Below are positions 8,135 to 16,926 of a stretch of DNA of 64,000 nucleotides, in pieces. Where the stretch lies: assembly GCF_014205675.1 (NCBI RefSeq), contig NZ_JACIIX010000001.1, positions 172,989 to 236,988 on the forward strand, given 5' to 3'. The DNA comes from Novispirillum itersonii. GTDB lineage: Bacteria > Pseudomonadota > Alphaproteobacteria > Rhodospirillales > Rhodospirillaceae. The notes below the pieces were generated by a model that ran no database searches, was not told where the DNA came from, and saw only the letters and a list, made by a program, of their open reading frames with translations. Made by a program: the position numbers and the translations under genes. Each line of letters begins with the position of its first letter. The first letter of the stretch is position 1.

Positions 8135-9631
8135 TTGCCCCTCCAGTCCAAACCGCTGCCATCCTCCCCGCTGTCGCGCCTGTGCGCGATGACCGGCGTG
8201 TTTGGCCTGCTGTTCGTGATGCTGGCTGCCATCGGGGCCGGACTGGTGCTGGACCTGATCCGCAGCCGGGAAGCGCTGATTGCCGAACGGGTCGCGCTGG
8301 CTGATCAGCGCAGCCAGTTTCTCGCCCAATGGCTGGGAACCACCATCGTCTCGGTGGATTACGTCCTGAAGGGGCTGAACGACATGATCCCGCCGGAGGA
8401 GCTGATCCGGCGCACCGCCACCCCGGCGGAGACCGAACGCCTTAACAGCCTGTTGACGGTCAAGGCCGACAGCCTGCCCGGTGTACGGTCATTGTTCCTG
8501 TACGGGCCGGACTGCGTCTACCGGGCAACCTCCAACCCGGCCTTTCTCGGCTACCACAGCAGCCAAAGCTTCTGCACCGACCGGCAGGTGCCAGTGGAAG
8601 ACCGGGTTCACCTGCAATATATCCCGGCAGAACAGTCCGTCTCCCAGCAGCCGGTGCTGCTGGTGGCCCGCCATCACTCCGGCCCGGATCGCCATATGAC
8701 CGGGGGCAGCCTCGCCTCCATCCCGCTGTCCTATGCGCAGGACTGGCTGAATACGGTGCCGGTCGGCCCCAATGATGTGCTGACCCTGACCGATGACAGC
8801 ATGACGATTCTGGCCCGCGCCCCCTACATCGCCGACGCCATCGGGAGACGCCTGCCACCGCGCACCGATACCCTGCGGCAGTTCGGCAGTGAGCGGGCCA
8901 GCCAGACCATGGTTGCCAAATCCCAGATCGACGGGCGGGAACGGATCTTCGGGGTCAGCAAGATCGAGAACGTTCCGCTGCTGATTTTTGTCGGTTTTGA
9001 CCTGAGCGATGCCCTCGGTGACTGGCGGAAACGCTGCTGGCAGCTTGGTTCCGGGTTTACCGTTCTGCTGGGTCTGGCGGGCATTGCCTTCCGCGCCCAC
9101 CGGGTTGCGCTGCGCCAGCGCGAGGCGATGCGCCGCCTGTCCATCACCGACCCGCTGACCGGCGTCTATAACCGGCGCCATCTGGTGGCCACCGGTGCCG
9201 CTCTGGCCGCCGGGAGCATCGCACAGGACTCTCCGCTGTCGCTGCTGCTGATTGATATCGACCGCTTCAAACTGGTCAACGACCGCTGGGGCCACCCCAC
9301 CGGAGACCGGGTGATTCAGACTCTGGCCGATGATATGAACGGAGAATCGCGGACCACGGACACCGTTGCCCGGATGGGCGGGGAGGAATTCGCCCTGCTG
9401 CTGCCCGGCACCGCCGCCGCAGACGCACGGGCCATGGCCGAACGCCTGTGCCTGCGGGTCCGGCAGCGCCCGCCGGTGATGTCAGAGAATGGTCAGCCGG
9501 TACCATTCACCATCAGCATCGGGGTTGCCACCCTGCGCCCGGGGGACAGTTTCGACAGCCTGACCAGCCGGGCCGACGCCGCCCTGTATGCCGCCAAGGA
9601 AGGCGGCCGCGACCGGGTTTTTGCCCTCTGA
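8135..9631 (+). CDS. Membrane diguanylate cyclase with periplasmic sensor domain
   Basis: The protein has 498 residues from the TTG at 8135, or 480 from the ATG at 8189. It has an N-terminal transmembrane helix (about 18-40), a periplasmic region of roughly 250 residues resembling Cache/PDC sensors, and a second helix (about 300-325). A C-terminal GGDEF domain carries the signature GGEEF at residues 415-419. An RxxD inhibitory site (RTTD) lies five residues before it, so product inhibition by c-di-GMP is expected. It should make c-di-GMP from two GTP in response to an external cue. It stands alone. Confidence 0.92.
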   Translation: MPLQSKPLPSSPLSRLCAMTGVFGLLFVMLAAIGAGLVLDLIRSREALIAERVALADQRSQFLAQWLGTTIVSVDYVLKGLNDMIPPEELIRRTATPAETERLNSLLTVKADSLPGVRSLFLYGPDCVYRATSNPAFLGYHSSQSFCTDRQVPVEDRVHLQYIPAEQSVSQQPVLLVARHHSGPDRHMTGGSLASIPLSYAQDWLNTVPVGPNDVLTLTDDSMTILARAPYIADAIGRRLPPRTDTLRQFGSERASQTMVAKSQIDGRERIFGVSKIENVPLLIFVGFDLSDALGDWRKRCWQLGSGFTVLLGLAGIAFRAHRVALRQREAMRRLSITDPLTGVYNRRHLVATGAALAAGSIAQDSPLSLLLIDIDRFKLVNDRWGHPTGDRVIQTLADDMNGESRTTDTVARMGGEEFALLLPGTAAADARAMAERLCLRVRQRPPVMSENGQPVPFTISIGVATLRPGDSFDSLTSRADAALYAAKEGGRDRVFAL

Positions 9632-9665
9632 TCCCCGGTTAGCTCCCCCCAGATTAGCCCCTCGG

Positions 9666-10460
9666 TCAGTTCCCGCCGTTGCGGCGGCGGTATTCATCCG
9701 GGCTGGTGCCGGTCAGGCGGCGGAACATGGCGATAAACGCCGACGGACTGCCATACCCCAGATCCCGGGCGATGGTTTCCACCTTCCGCCCCCCTTCCAG
9801 CCGGGTCATGGCCGCCACCACCCGCAACCGCTGCCGCCATTCTGACAGCGGCATCCCCAGATCGCGCAGACAGCGCCGGGTCAGGGTGCGTTCGGTGGTT
9901 CCCGCCTGCCGCGCCAGCTCCGCCACCGGGCGGTTATCGCCGGGGTCGGCTTCCAGCGCCGCCAGAACCGGGGCCAGCAGCGGATCGGTCGAGGTCGGCA
10001 GGTAACTGCCGACCGGGCGGGCCAGCGTCAGCTGGTCAACCAGCACCTCCAGCAGCCGGACATCTTCCGGGCGGTCCGGCACCTGCGGCGGCACCGCCCG
10101 CAGATGTTCCAGCAGGGCCCGGACCAGCGGGCTGATCTCCAGCGCGCAGGTGGCGGCAGGCAGGCGGGCACACAGCGGGCCGCTGACATACAGCGAGGAA
10201 TGACAGGCCTCATACCGGTTCAGCCCCTGATGCTCCACATCCGGCGGCAGCCACAGGCCATACTGCGACGGCACCAGATACTGCCGGTCGCCGACCCGCA
10301 CCTCCATCACCCCGCTGTAGGAATAGACGAACTCCCCCCACGGATGGCGGTGGCTGGGATAGGCGGCATCAGCGGGCATGCAGGCGGTGCGGAAGTACAG
10401 CGGCTGCGGCAGGGCCGTGGCGAACGGTGGCTGCGGAAAATGGCGGGGCAGAAAGCTCAT
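9666..10460 (-). CDS. AraC family regulator with cupin sensor domain
   Basis: This 264-residue protein has an N-terminal cupin-like domain with HRHPWGEFVYSYSGVMEV and a LWLPPDVEH turn. The C-terminal double helix-turn-helix includes LARQAGTTERTLTRR and the second recognition unit ARDLGYGSPSAFIAMFRRLTG. It is transcribed divergently from an EamA exporter across a 113-bp gap, so it most likely controls that transporter. The inducer is unknown. A GGGA sequence lies just before the ATG. Confidence 0.9.
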   Translation of the reverse strand: MSFLPRHFPQPPFATALPQPLYFRTACMPADAAYPSHRHPWGEFVYSYSGVMEVRVGDRQYLVPSQYGLWLPPDVEHQGLNRYEACHSSLYVSGPLCARLPAATCALEISPLVRALLEHLRAVPPQVPDRPEDVRLLEVLVDQLTLARPVGSYLPTSTDPLLAPVLAALEADPGDNRPVAELARQAGTTERTLTRRCLRDLGMPLSEWRQRLRVVAAMTRLEGGRKVETIARDLGYGSPSAFIAMFRRLTGTSPDEYRRRNGGN

Positions 10461-10573
10461 CGGGATCCCTGTGGCCGGTTTCAGAACCGCTTTGTCTGAT
10501 TTTAGCTATATATCTTCTTCCGGACAATCCGCATCCTGACCGGACAGAACACCCCTGACCGGAAGACTCCCCC

Positions 10574-11500
10574 ATGGATTCCCGTAAACCTGTTGACGGA
10601 CAGGCCTTCGGCCTGATGCTGATCGTCTGTGCTGCCCTTGGCCTGCAACAGGTGGCCCTGAAAGCCACCCTGCACGATATTTCCCCGGTGTTGCAGATCG
10701 CCCTGCGTTCCGGGATTGCCGCCGCACTGGTCGGCGCCCTGATGCTGTGGAAGCGCGAGCTGCCGCGCCGGGGGGACGGCACACTGGCCCCGGGGCTGAT
10801 CGCCGGGGGGCTGTTTGCCGTGGAGTTCCTGATTCTGGGGGAGGCCCTGCGCCTGACATCGTCCTCCCACGCGGTGGTGTTCCTGTACACCGCGCCGGTG
10901 TTCACCGCGCTGGCCCTGCATTTTCTGGTCCCGGCGGAACGGCTGGCCCCGGTGCAATGGGCCGGAATCCTGCTGGCCTTCGGTGGGATTGCCGCCGCCT
11001 TCCTCGGGCATCCGGCTGCCCCCGGCGGCGCGTCGCTGCTGGGCGATCTTCTGGCGGTTCTGGCCGGAATGGCCTGGGGTGGCACCACGGTGGTGATCCG
11101 CATCACCCGGCTGGCACAGGCCCCGGCCCGGCAGACCCTGTTCTATCAGCTGGCGGTGGCCTTTGTGGTGCTGCTGGGCAGCGCGGCGGCGCTGGACCAG
11201 ACGGGCTTCAATCCGACCCCGCTGGCACTGGCCAGCCTGACCTTTCAGGCGCTGATGGTGTCCTTCACCGCCTTCATGATCTGGTTCTGGCTGCTGCGGA
11301 AATATCTGTCCTCCCGGCTTGGCGTGCTGTCATTCATGACCCCGCTGTTCGGGGTCGGGCTGGGCGCCTGGCTGCTGGACGAACCGGTCGATCCCGGTTT
11401 CCTGACCGGGGCAGGCATGGTGATTGCCGGAATCACGCTGGTCAGCGGCCACCAAGGACTGAAGACACTGGCCGATCGCCGCCGCCGCGCCGCCGCCTGA
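10574..11500 (+). CDS. EamA/DMT family transporter
   Basis: This 308-residue hydrophobic protein has about ten predicted transmembrane segments and two repeated EamA halves. Characteristic patches include LTSSSHAVVFLYTAPVFTAL and FMTPLFGVGLGAWLLDEP. Family members export amino acids or other small metabolites from the cytoplasm. The divergent AraC gene upstream is the likely regulator. The substrate cannot be deduced. Confidence 0.9.
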   Translation: MDSRKPVDGQAFGLMLIVCAALGLQQVALKATLHDISPVLQIALRSGIAAALVGALMLWKRELPRRGDGTLAPGLIAGGLFAVEFLILGEALRLTSSSHAVVFLYTAPVFTALALHFLVPAERLAPVQWAGILLAFGGIAAAFLGHPAAPGGASLLGDLLAVLAGMAWGGTTVVIRITRLAQAPARQTLFYQLAVAFVVLLGSAAALDQTGFNPTPLALASLTFQALMVSFTAFMIWFWLLRKYLSSRLGVLSFMTPLFGVGLGAWLLDEPVDPGFLTGAGMVIAGITLVSGHQGLKTLADRRRRAAA

Positions 11501-11502
11501 TC

Positions 11503-12360
11503 CTACTCGTCGTCAGCCTCTTCCAGATCGGCGGTGATCTGGGCCTCGAATTCCTCCAGCAGCTCGTAACAGAGAGTGACCGAGAGGTCTTCCGGATCAA
11601 AATAGGCATTGGCCTCGTCGCAGGCTGCCGCCCGGATCGTCAGCTCATGGGGCAGCACAAAGCCGGTCCGCACATCCTCGGCCACCGTTTCCATCAAGCG
11701 GGACTCGCGGAGCAGGGCGGAGAGTTTGCGGTATTCCGGGGCCGGGGTTTCATGCACCACCCGCACCCGGCTGCGGCGTTTGTCGCCGTCGGCAATCATG
11801 TGGGGTTCCAGCAGCTTGGCCCAGCTGGTGCTGATCTGTTCGTATTCCTGCCCGCAGGCTTCGCGGCGATAATCCGGCAGATCGGCCTCGTCGGCAAAAT
11901 CGCCGAAACGGTCAGGGTCGGCCCCATACAGTACGCAGACCACCGAATAGAACCGCTGCATATCCAGCCCGTGCTCGTCCCAGAACGCCAGTTCCTCGTC
12001 CTCGTCGGTGTTGGTGGCGGACATCAGCCAGCCCTGTGCCGCCGCCAGCACCCGGTCGGCCATTTCCCGGTCCCCGGCCTCCGGCACCATCAGCAGCGAT
12101 GCCAGATTATCCACCGCGTCTTCCTCGCGGCCCAGCACCGGCAGTTGCAGCTCATGAATCAGCGCGTGCCCCAGCTCGTGATACAGGGTGAACAGGACAT
12201 TGCCGAGGATGAAGGTCCGCACTTCCTGCGGCATTCCGTCCGGTTTCCGGGTTTTGCCGGGCGGAGCACTGTCTTTTGCCACCTTACTGGCCGCACCGGC
12301 CGTGACTGGCAGCATCAGCAGTGCCAGCAGAACAATCAGCCCCCGCAGAATCATCGTCAC
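11503..12360 (-). CDS. Secreted DUF4344-type putative metallopeptidase
   Basis: This 285-residue protein begins with a signal peptide (about 1-23, ending TAGA) and contains the zinc-protease motif HELGH near residue 63 (LYHELGHALIHELQLPVLGREEDAVDNLA). That pattern is typical of the DUF4344 family, which is predicted to be metallopeptidase-like. The C-terminal end is strongly acidic (ITADLEEADDE). It converges with the EamA gene, leaving only two bases between them. The substrate is unknown, and catalytic activity is inferred from the HExxH motif only. Confidence 0.82.
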   Translation of the reverse strand: MTMILRGLIVLLALLMLPVTAGAASKVAKDSAPPGKTRKPDGMPQEVRTFILGNVLFTLYHELGHALIHELQLPVLGREEDAVDNLASLLMVPEAGDREMADRVLAAAQGWLMSATNTDEDEELAFWDEHGLDMQRFYSVVCVLYGADPDRFGDFADEADLPDYRREACGQEYEQISTSWAKLLEPHMIADGDKRRSRVRVVHETPAPEYRKLSALLRESRLMETVAEDVRTGFVLPHELTIRAAACDEANAYFDPEDLSVTLCYELLEEFEAQITADLEEADDE

Positions 12361-12481
12361 ACCCCGTTCTCCTGTCGCGGTCGCGGCAGCCCAGACAAGC
12401 GGCCGAACTCTGATCGCTCCTTTCGATTATATAAAATCAGAGGTATTGTCCGTCTACTGGCAACATCAGCCCGGAGCCGCG

Positions 12482-13789
12482 ATGACTGCTTCCCCTCTCC
12501 GCCTGTTGGTGATCGGCCTGCCGCTTATCGCCGCCCTGCCCGCCCACGCCATGCCCACCGGCGGCGTCTGCCTGGAAGGCAACTGCGATGACGGCATCGG
12601 GGTCTTCCGCGATAACACCACCGGGCTGACCTATCGCGGGCCGTTTTCTGATGGCCGCTTTGCCCCCAATGCATCCTACGAGGTCACTGACCCCACCCAC
12701 CCCGGCACGGTTTACCCCTTCACCACCGACGCCAGCCGCGACTGGAACTATGTGGAGCTGTGGCGGACCGACACCCAGTTTTTCGCCGGGACCGGACGCA
12801 AGTTCCAAAATCCGTTCACCCATTACACCTTCTGGGCGTACAGCAAGGGGCAACTTCTGGATGGGCCTGACGTCACCTATGACGGTGACTTCGAATATGT
12901 CAGCCTGCCCCCGACGGATGGCCTCCGCGCCCAGACCGACCCCAACGGGATTGGCCTGCAAAGCGGGATCTTCATGTTTTCCGGCACCCGCACCACCAAA
13001 AGCACAGGCCAGCAGGAGTATGGTATTTTCGCGTCGGAGCCGGTGAAGCCGAAGACGCGGATCATCCTGTCTCCGGCGGATCCGGTCCGGATCGCCCAGA
13101 TCCGGCAGAACTATCTGGCCGCCACCGCCGCCCAGTCGCAGCAGGAAGCCCGGCAGCAGGCCGCAGCCAATGACGGGCCGGACCTGCTCGGCACCCTGTT
13201 TCAGGCAGCGGCCGGGGGATTGCTGGCCTCCTCGATGGGGCAGATGGCCGGGGCGCTTGGCGGCGGCGGACCCGGCGGGGTCAATGCGCTGAACCTGTCA
13301 CAGGTGGTCGGGGTGATGACCGGGGCCACCTCCCCCGATCAGGCCATGGCGGCCATGACGCAACAGTATATGGCGCAGGGTCTGGGGGCGGCGGTCGGGG
13401 CGACATCACCGCAGGACTTTGCGGCGCTGGCCGCCGGTCTGTCCTCCGGCGGCACTGTGGCCTCGACTCACGGGGCCGTCACCGCCGCCACGCTGGCACA
13501 GGCCCGCGCCCTGATGCCGCCGACCGGAACAACCGCCGCCCCGCCGCCAGCGGCAGGCAGCGGCAGCCGTGTTCCGGCGCTGGAGATGATGACCCTGCCC
13601 TGCACCAATGAAAACGGCTCCTTCACCGGACAGTCAAAAGTCCCGAAGGCCGCCGCAGACTGCCGCGCCGAAGTGATCGCCCATCGCAAGGTCCAGTGCC
13701 GCGCCGACTGGATGACCGACCCGTCCTATGCCGCGATGAAAGCCTGCTTCCAGAAAAAGGGAATTGCCGACCTGTCCCAATGGCGCTGA
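12482..13789 (+). CDS. Secreted MORN-like protein of unknown function
   Basis: This 435-residue protein has a signal peptide (about 1-22, ending AHA). The mature N-terminus reads like a degenerate MORN repeat (CLEGNCDDGIGVF, then TYRGPFSDGRFAPNASYEV), followed by a probable beta-rich domain to about residue 200. A middle section is rich in Ala, Gly and Gln (about 210-345). The C-terminal domain is Cys-rich with conserved-looking Cys, Trp and Arg. I do not recognise a family with a known role. The start was chosen at the ATG before the signal peptide; the frame is open far upstream. It is divergent from the DUF4344 gene. Confidence 0.65.
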   Translation: MTASPLRLLVIGLPLIAALPAHAMPTGGVCLEGNCDDGIGVFRDNTTGLTYRGPFSDGRFAPNASYEVTDPTHPGTVYPFTTDASRDWNYVELWRTDTQFFAGTGRKFQNPFTHYTFWAYSKGQLLDGPDVTYDGDFEYVSLPPTDGLRAQTDPNGIGLQSGIFMFSGTRTTKSTGQQEYGIFASEPVKPKTRIILSPADPVRIAQIRQNYLAATAAQSQQEARQQAAANDGPDLLGTLFQAAAGGLLASSMGQMAGALGGGGPGGVNALNLSQVVGVMTGATSPDQAMAAMTQQYMAQGLGAAVGATSPQDFAALAAGLSSGGTVASTHGAVTAATLAQARALMPPTGTTAAPPPAAGSGSRVPALEMMTLPCTNENGSFTGQSKVPKAAADCRAEVIAHRKVQCRADWMTDPSYAAMKACFQKKGIADLSQWR

Positions 13790-13974
13790 CGCGGCCCGCC
13801 CGGCGGAGGGGCAACCGGACCGGCCATATGCCGCATTGCAGCATCGACTGTCACCCCCCTTTGGCGGCGGCAGGACCGTCCCGAACACGCACCATCCCGG
13901 AAAGCGGCATGTCAGAGCAGACCGGCATATCCCGGTTTTCCCTGCCTCTTCTTGCCTGTTGTCCTCCAGACCAG

Positions 13975-14067
13975 AAAAAAGCCCCCGGGGATTAGCCGGG
14001 GGCCCAAGTTTAGGGAGGAAACGTCCAAAAAGGCAGGCAACGAACCCGAGGGCTCTCTTGTTGCTGC
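13975..14067 (-). ncRNA. Candidate small RNA, alpha-r8/MmgR-like
   Basis: On the minus strand a sigma70-like promoter (-35 TTGCGC at 14102-14097, 17-base spacer, -10 TACTTT at 14079-14074) is followed by about 93 transcribed bases and a GC-rich stem (GCCCCCGG / CCGGGGGC) ending in TTTTTT. Between them are a possible first hairpin (GCAAC / GTTGC arms) and an unpaired stretch with TTTCCTCCCTAAAC. The CCUCCC could pair with Shine-Dalgarno sequences. No credible ORF lies inside. Promoter, two hairpins, exposed CCUCCC and terminator match what I know of the alpha-r8 (MmgR) sRNAs that tune polyhydroxybutyrate storage. The family assignment is inference; the exact 5' end is uncertain by several bases. 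Confidence 0.65.
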
Positions 14068-14073
14068 AATGCA
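14062..14073 (-). promoter_or_regulatory. PhaR/AniA-type box over the sRNA start
   Basis: On the minus strand TGCATTGCAGCA is a perfect match to TGCRNYGCASMA, which I recall as the PhaR/AniA motif at rhizobial phasin and mmgR promoters. It lies immediately downstream of the -10 hexamer, where a repressor would block initiation. Confidence 0.6.
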
Positions 14074-14102
14074 AAAGTACGACAGCCCGCCCCTGAGCGC
14101 AA
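14074..14102 (-). promoter_or_regulatory. Sigma70-like promoter of the candidate sRNA
   Basis: TTGCGC, 17 bases and TACTTT read on the minus strand. Upstream (14103-14150) is a run of A/T-rich sequence around the palindrome AAGCATGCTT, unusual for this GC-rich region and consistent with an UP element. Confidence 0.6.
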
Positions 14103-14209
14103 GCACATTTTTTAAGCATGCTTCATTTTTGTTCATTTCCAGTTTTTCTCCGCATGGCACAGGCTTTGCTTATCCTCTCGCCATCCTCCTCCCCTGCTGC
14201 CGGACCGCC

Positions 14210-15283
14210 ATGCTGACCCGCACCGCACCGCACCGCCCGCTCCGCCCCCGCCTGATCCGTCAGGCGACCGGCGTTGCCGTGGCGCTGCTGACGGTCGCCG
14301 CCATGCTGTCTCCGGCCACCGCCGCCCCCCTGACCAACACCCCGCAGGCCGCCGCCAGCCGTCAGGCTGTTGCCGCCGCCAGCACACAGCCGCGCTTTTT
14401 TGATCTGCCCGCCCGCCCCGGCGTCCCGACTCCGGTCCAGTCGCCGCCCCTGCCGCGCGCAGCCCCGGCTCTGTCCGCTGCCGCCAATGCCCCGGCGACC
14501 CCCGATGGCGGCCTTGGCCCCGACGGTGTGCTGTGCCGCCGCGAAACGGAGCGGCAGGAACGGCAGGCCGGATTCCCGCGCAACCTGCTGACCGCCCTGT
14601 CGCATGTCGAATCCGGCCGCTGGGATGATGCCCGGGAGGCAAAAGTTGCCTGGCCGTGGACAGTCATGGCCGAAGGACGCGGCAGATATTTCCGCACCAA
14701 GGCGGAAGCCATTTCCGAAGTGCGGGGCCTTCAGGCCCGGGGCGTCAAGAACATTGACGTCGGCTGCATGCAGATCAACCTGATGTACCACGGCGATGCC
14801 TTCGACTCGCTGGAACAGGCCTTCGACCCCGCCGCCAACGTCGGCTATGCGGTGGAATTCCTGACCAATCTGTACGAGGAAACCGGCGCCTGGACCCGGG
14901 CCGCCACCCGGTATCATTCCGCCACCGAAGTTCACGCCATCCGCTACAGCGGCGTTCTGGCCAAGGAATGGACCCGCCTGAACCGCGATACCGGCACCGC
15001 GTTGACCACGGCGGAACTGGCGACCGGCAACCGCCCGGTGGCCATGCCTGCCGCCCTGCCTCTGCCAGCCCAGCGCCAGCCGATCCTGTCGGTGAAGCCG
15101 CTGTTCACCCCGGCCCAGCTGGCCGCCCTTGAACAGCAGCGCCAGAAAATGGAATCCCTGCGCGCCCAGCAGGACCAGCAGCGTCAGGTCGCCAAAACCT
15201 ACGCTGAGAACTGGCGGGCCCAGAAGATGCAGGAATATCTTCAGGCCCGGCGCGGCAGCACGGTTCAGACCGCCGCCGACTGA
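14210..15283 (+). CDS. Lytic transglycosylase (SLT domain) protein
   Basis: This 357-residue exported protein starts with an Arg-rich n-region and hydrophobic signal sequence (about 18-40, ending ATAA). A Pro/Ala-rich linker (about 45-100) is followed by a lysozyme-like SLT domain (about 105-260). Expected features are ALSHVESGR with the catalytic Glu, GCMQINLMYH, and TRAATRYHSA. A Gln-rich, probably coiled C-terminal tail follows (about 300-357). It would cleave peptidoglycan glycan strands in the periplasm. The domain resembles those that open the wall for flagella or secretion machines, but no such genes are adjacent. Confidence 0.85.
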   Translation: MLTRTAPHRPLRPRLIRQATGVAVALLTVAAMLSPATAAPLTNTPQAAASRQAVAAASTQPRFFDLPARPGVPTPVQSPPLPRAAPALSAAANAPATPDGGLGPDGVLCRRETERQERQAGFPRNLLTALSHVESGRWDDAREAKVAWPWTVMAEGRGRYFRTKAEAISEVRGLQARGVKNIDVGCMQINLMYHGDAFDSLEQAFDPAANVGYAVEFLTNLYEETGAWTRAATRYHSATEVHAIRYSGVLAKEWTRLNRDTGTALTTAELATGNRPVAMPAALPLPAQRQPILSVKPLFTPAQLAALEQQRQKMESLRAQQDQQRQVAKTYAENWRAQKMQEYLQARRGSTVQTAAD

Positions 15284-15374
15284 CCCCCGGCCCCTCTCCC
15301 GGTCCGCCGGGGCTGGACAGCCTGCCCCCGGCGGGAGTATCCCGGTCAGGCCCCCAGACTGAACCGGCCTGACC

Positions 15375-16823
15375 ATGCCCCCCTTCCCCTCACGCCCTGC
15401 ATCTCCGTCCGGTGCCCGCCACCGGTTTGCCGCCCTGTCCCTCAGCGTGATGCTGATCGGCGTGCTGGCAGGCGATGCCCTGCCTGCCGGATCCGCCCCC
15501 GTTCTGGCGCTCCTCGCCGGGGGTGGCCTGTTCCTCTATGCAGCGGCCTGCCTGCCGGATATGAGCGTGAAGGCCCGCAGTTTCGTCCTCCTCAGCGCCG
15601 TTCTGGCCGCCGCCACCGCCCTGCTGGCCCCGCAGGCTGCCCCGGCGGTGCTGCGCCGCGCCACCGCCGGGGCAGCCTTCGTTGCCGGGCTGTATGCCTC
15701 CCTCGGGTTTCTGCGCGATGCGGCGGAAACCAGCCCGCTGGTCCGCCGCTGCGGCCTGTGGCTGGCGGCCCAGCCGCCGGGGCGGCGCTATGTCGCGCTG
15801 GCCTCCGGGGCGCATCTGTTCGGGATTATCCTGAACTTCGGGGTCATCCCGCTGCTGGGGGCGATTGTCCGCTCCGGCGTCGGCGATGACGACAGCCCAC
15901 GCGGGCGGTTGCGGCTGCGGCGGATGATGAGCGCGGTCCACCGTGGCTTCAGCCTGATCCTGCCGTGGTCACCGCTGACCGTCTCCCTCGCCGTGGTCCT
16001 GACCGCCCTGCCGCAGCTGCGGTGGGAACATCTCGCGCCGTGGGCCCTTGGCACTGCCGCCGGGTTTATGGTTATCGGCTGGCTGGCCGACCGTACCCTG
16101 CGCCCGCCGCCGGATCAGCGCCAGCAGCATTGGCCGACATCGGGGGAACCGTGGACGGTGCTGCTGCCGGTGGTCGGGCTGGTGATCCTGATTTTCGCCG
16201 TCGGCGGCCTGTGGTCGGCCCTGTCCGGGGCCCGGCTGGTGGTGGCGGTGATGACGGCGACGCCGCTGATCGGCTGCGGCTGGATTCTGGTGCAGATGCT
16301 GGCCGCCGCCCCGTCGGCCCGGGTGGCCCTGTCGCGGACCGCGCAGCGGATGCGCGGGCATGGCCTGCGGTTTTTCCCCGGCTACTGTAACGAAATCACC
16401 CTGCTGTCGTCCGCCGCCTTCATCGGGGCCTGCATCTCCGCCCTTGTGCCCGCCGATGTGGTCGCCGCCACCCTGCGCGCCCTGCCGGTGCCGCCCTCCG
16501 GGCTGGTGGTGCTGGCGGCGTGGCTGGTGGTGGCCTGCGGGCAGATCGGCATGAATCCGGTGCTGTCCGTCACCCTGCTGACCGGCACCCTGCCGCCGCC
16601 GGAGGTGATGGGGGTTCATCCGGTGGCGCTGGCGGTGGCCCTGACCGGGGCATGGTCGCTGACCGCGGCCTCCTCGCCGTTCTCGGCCGCGCCGATGGTC
16701 ACCGCCACCATGGCCGGTACCACCGCCGGAACGGTCGGGCGGCGCTGGAACGGCCCCTATACGCTGGCCGCCCTGATCTTTCTGTCCGGCTGGGTGCTGC
16801 TGGTGGACAGGCTGGCGGGATAA
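15375..16823 (+). CDS. Multipass inner-membrane protein, possible transporter
   Basis: This 482-residue protein has about 11-12 hydrophobic segments across its length, broken by a cytoplasmic-looking loop near 185-195 (GDDDSPRGRLRLRRM). Patches such as ASGAHLFGIILNFGVIPLLG and PWSPLTVSLAVVLTALP have the small-residue and Pro pattern of ion-transporter-superfamily permeases. I cannot assign a family or substrate. It is flanked by the transglycosylase and CheW, neither of which suggests a role. Confidence 0.72.
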   Translation: MPPFPSRPASPSGARHRFAALSLSVMLIGVLAGDALPAGSAPVLALLAGGGLFLYAAACLPDMSVKARSFVLLSAVLAAATALLAPQAAPAVLRRATAGAAFVAGLYASLGFLRDAAETSPLVRRCGLWLAAQPPGRRYVALASGAHLFGIILNFGVIPLLGAIVRSGVGDDDSPRGRLRLRRMMSAVHRGFSLILPWSPLTVSLAVVLTALPQLRWEHLAPWALGTAAGFMVIGWLADRTLRPPPDQRQQHWPTSGEPWTVLLPVVGLVILIFAVGGLWSALSGARLVVAVMTATPLIGCGWILVQMLAAAPSARVALSRTAQRMRGHGLRFFPGYCNEITLLSSAAFIGACISALVPADVVAATLRALPVPPSGLVVLAAWLVVACGQIGMNPVLSVTLLTGTLPPPEVMGVHPVALAVALTGAWSLTAASSPFSAAPMVTATMAGTTAGTVGRRWNGPYTLAALIFLSGWVLLVDRLAG

Positions 16824-16926
16824 GGCCGTATACATCATCCCTTTTGCCTACCGGAAAGGACTGGAACAGCGGGGCTTTTCCGGTCATTATGGCCGCACAA
16901 GGGGCTAGATCCGGAGTATGTGACAG

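Noticed and set aside
10747-12591. 614-codon plus-strand frame across the EamA and DUF4344 genes
   Set aside because: It runs out of frame through the EamA transporter and antisense to the metallopeptidase; the translation is low-complexity with no recognisable domain.
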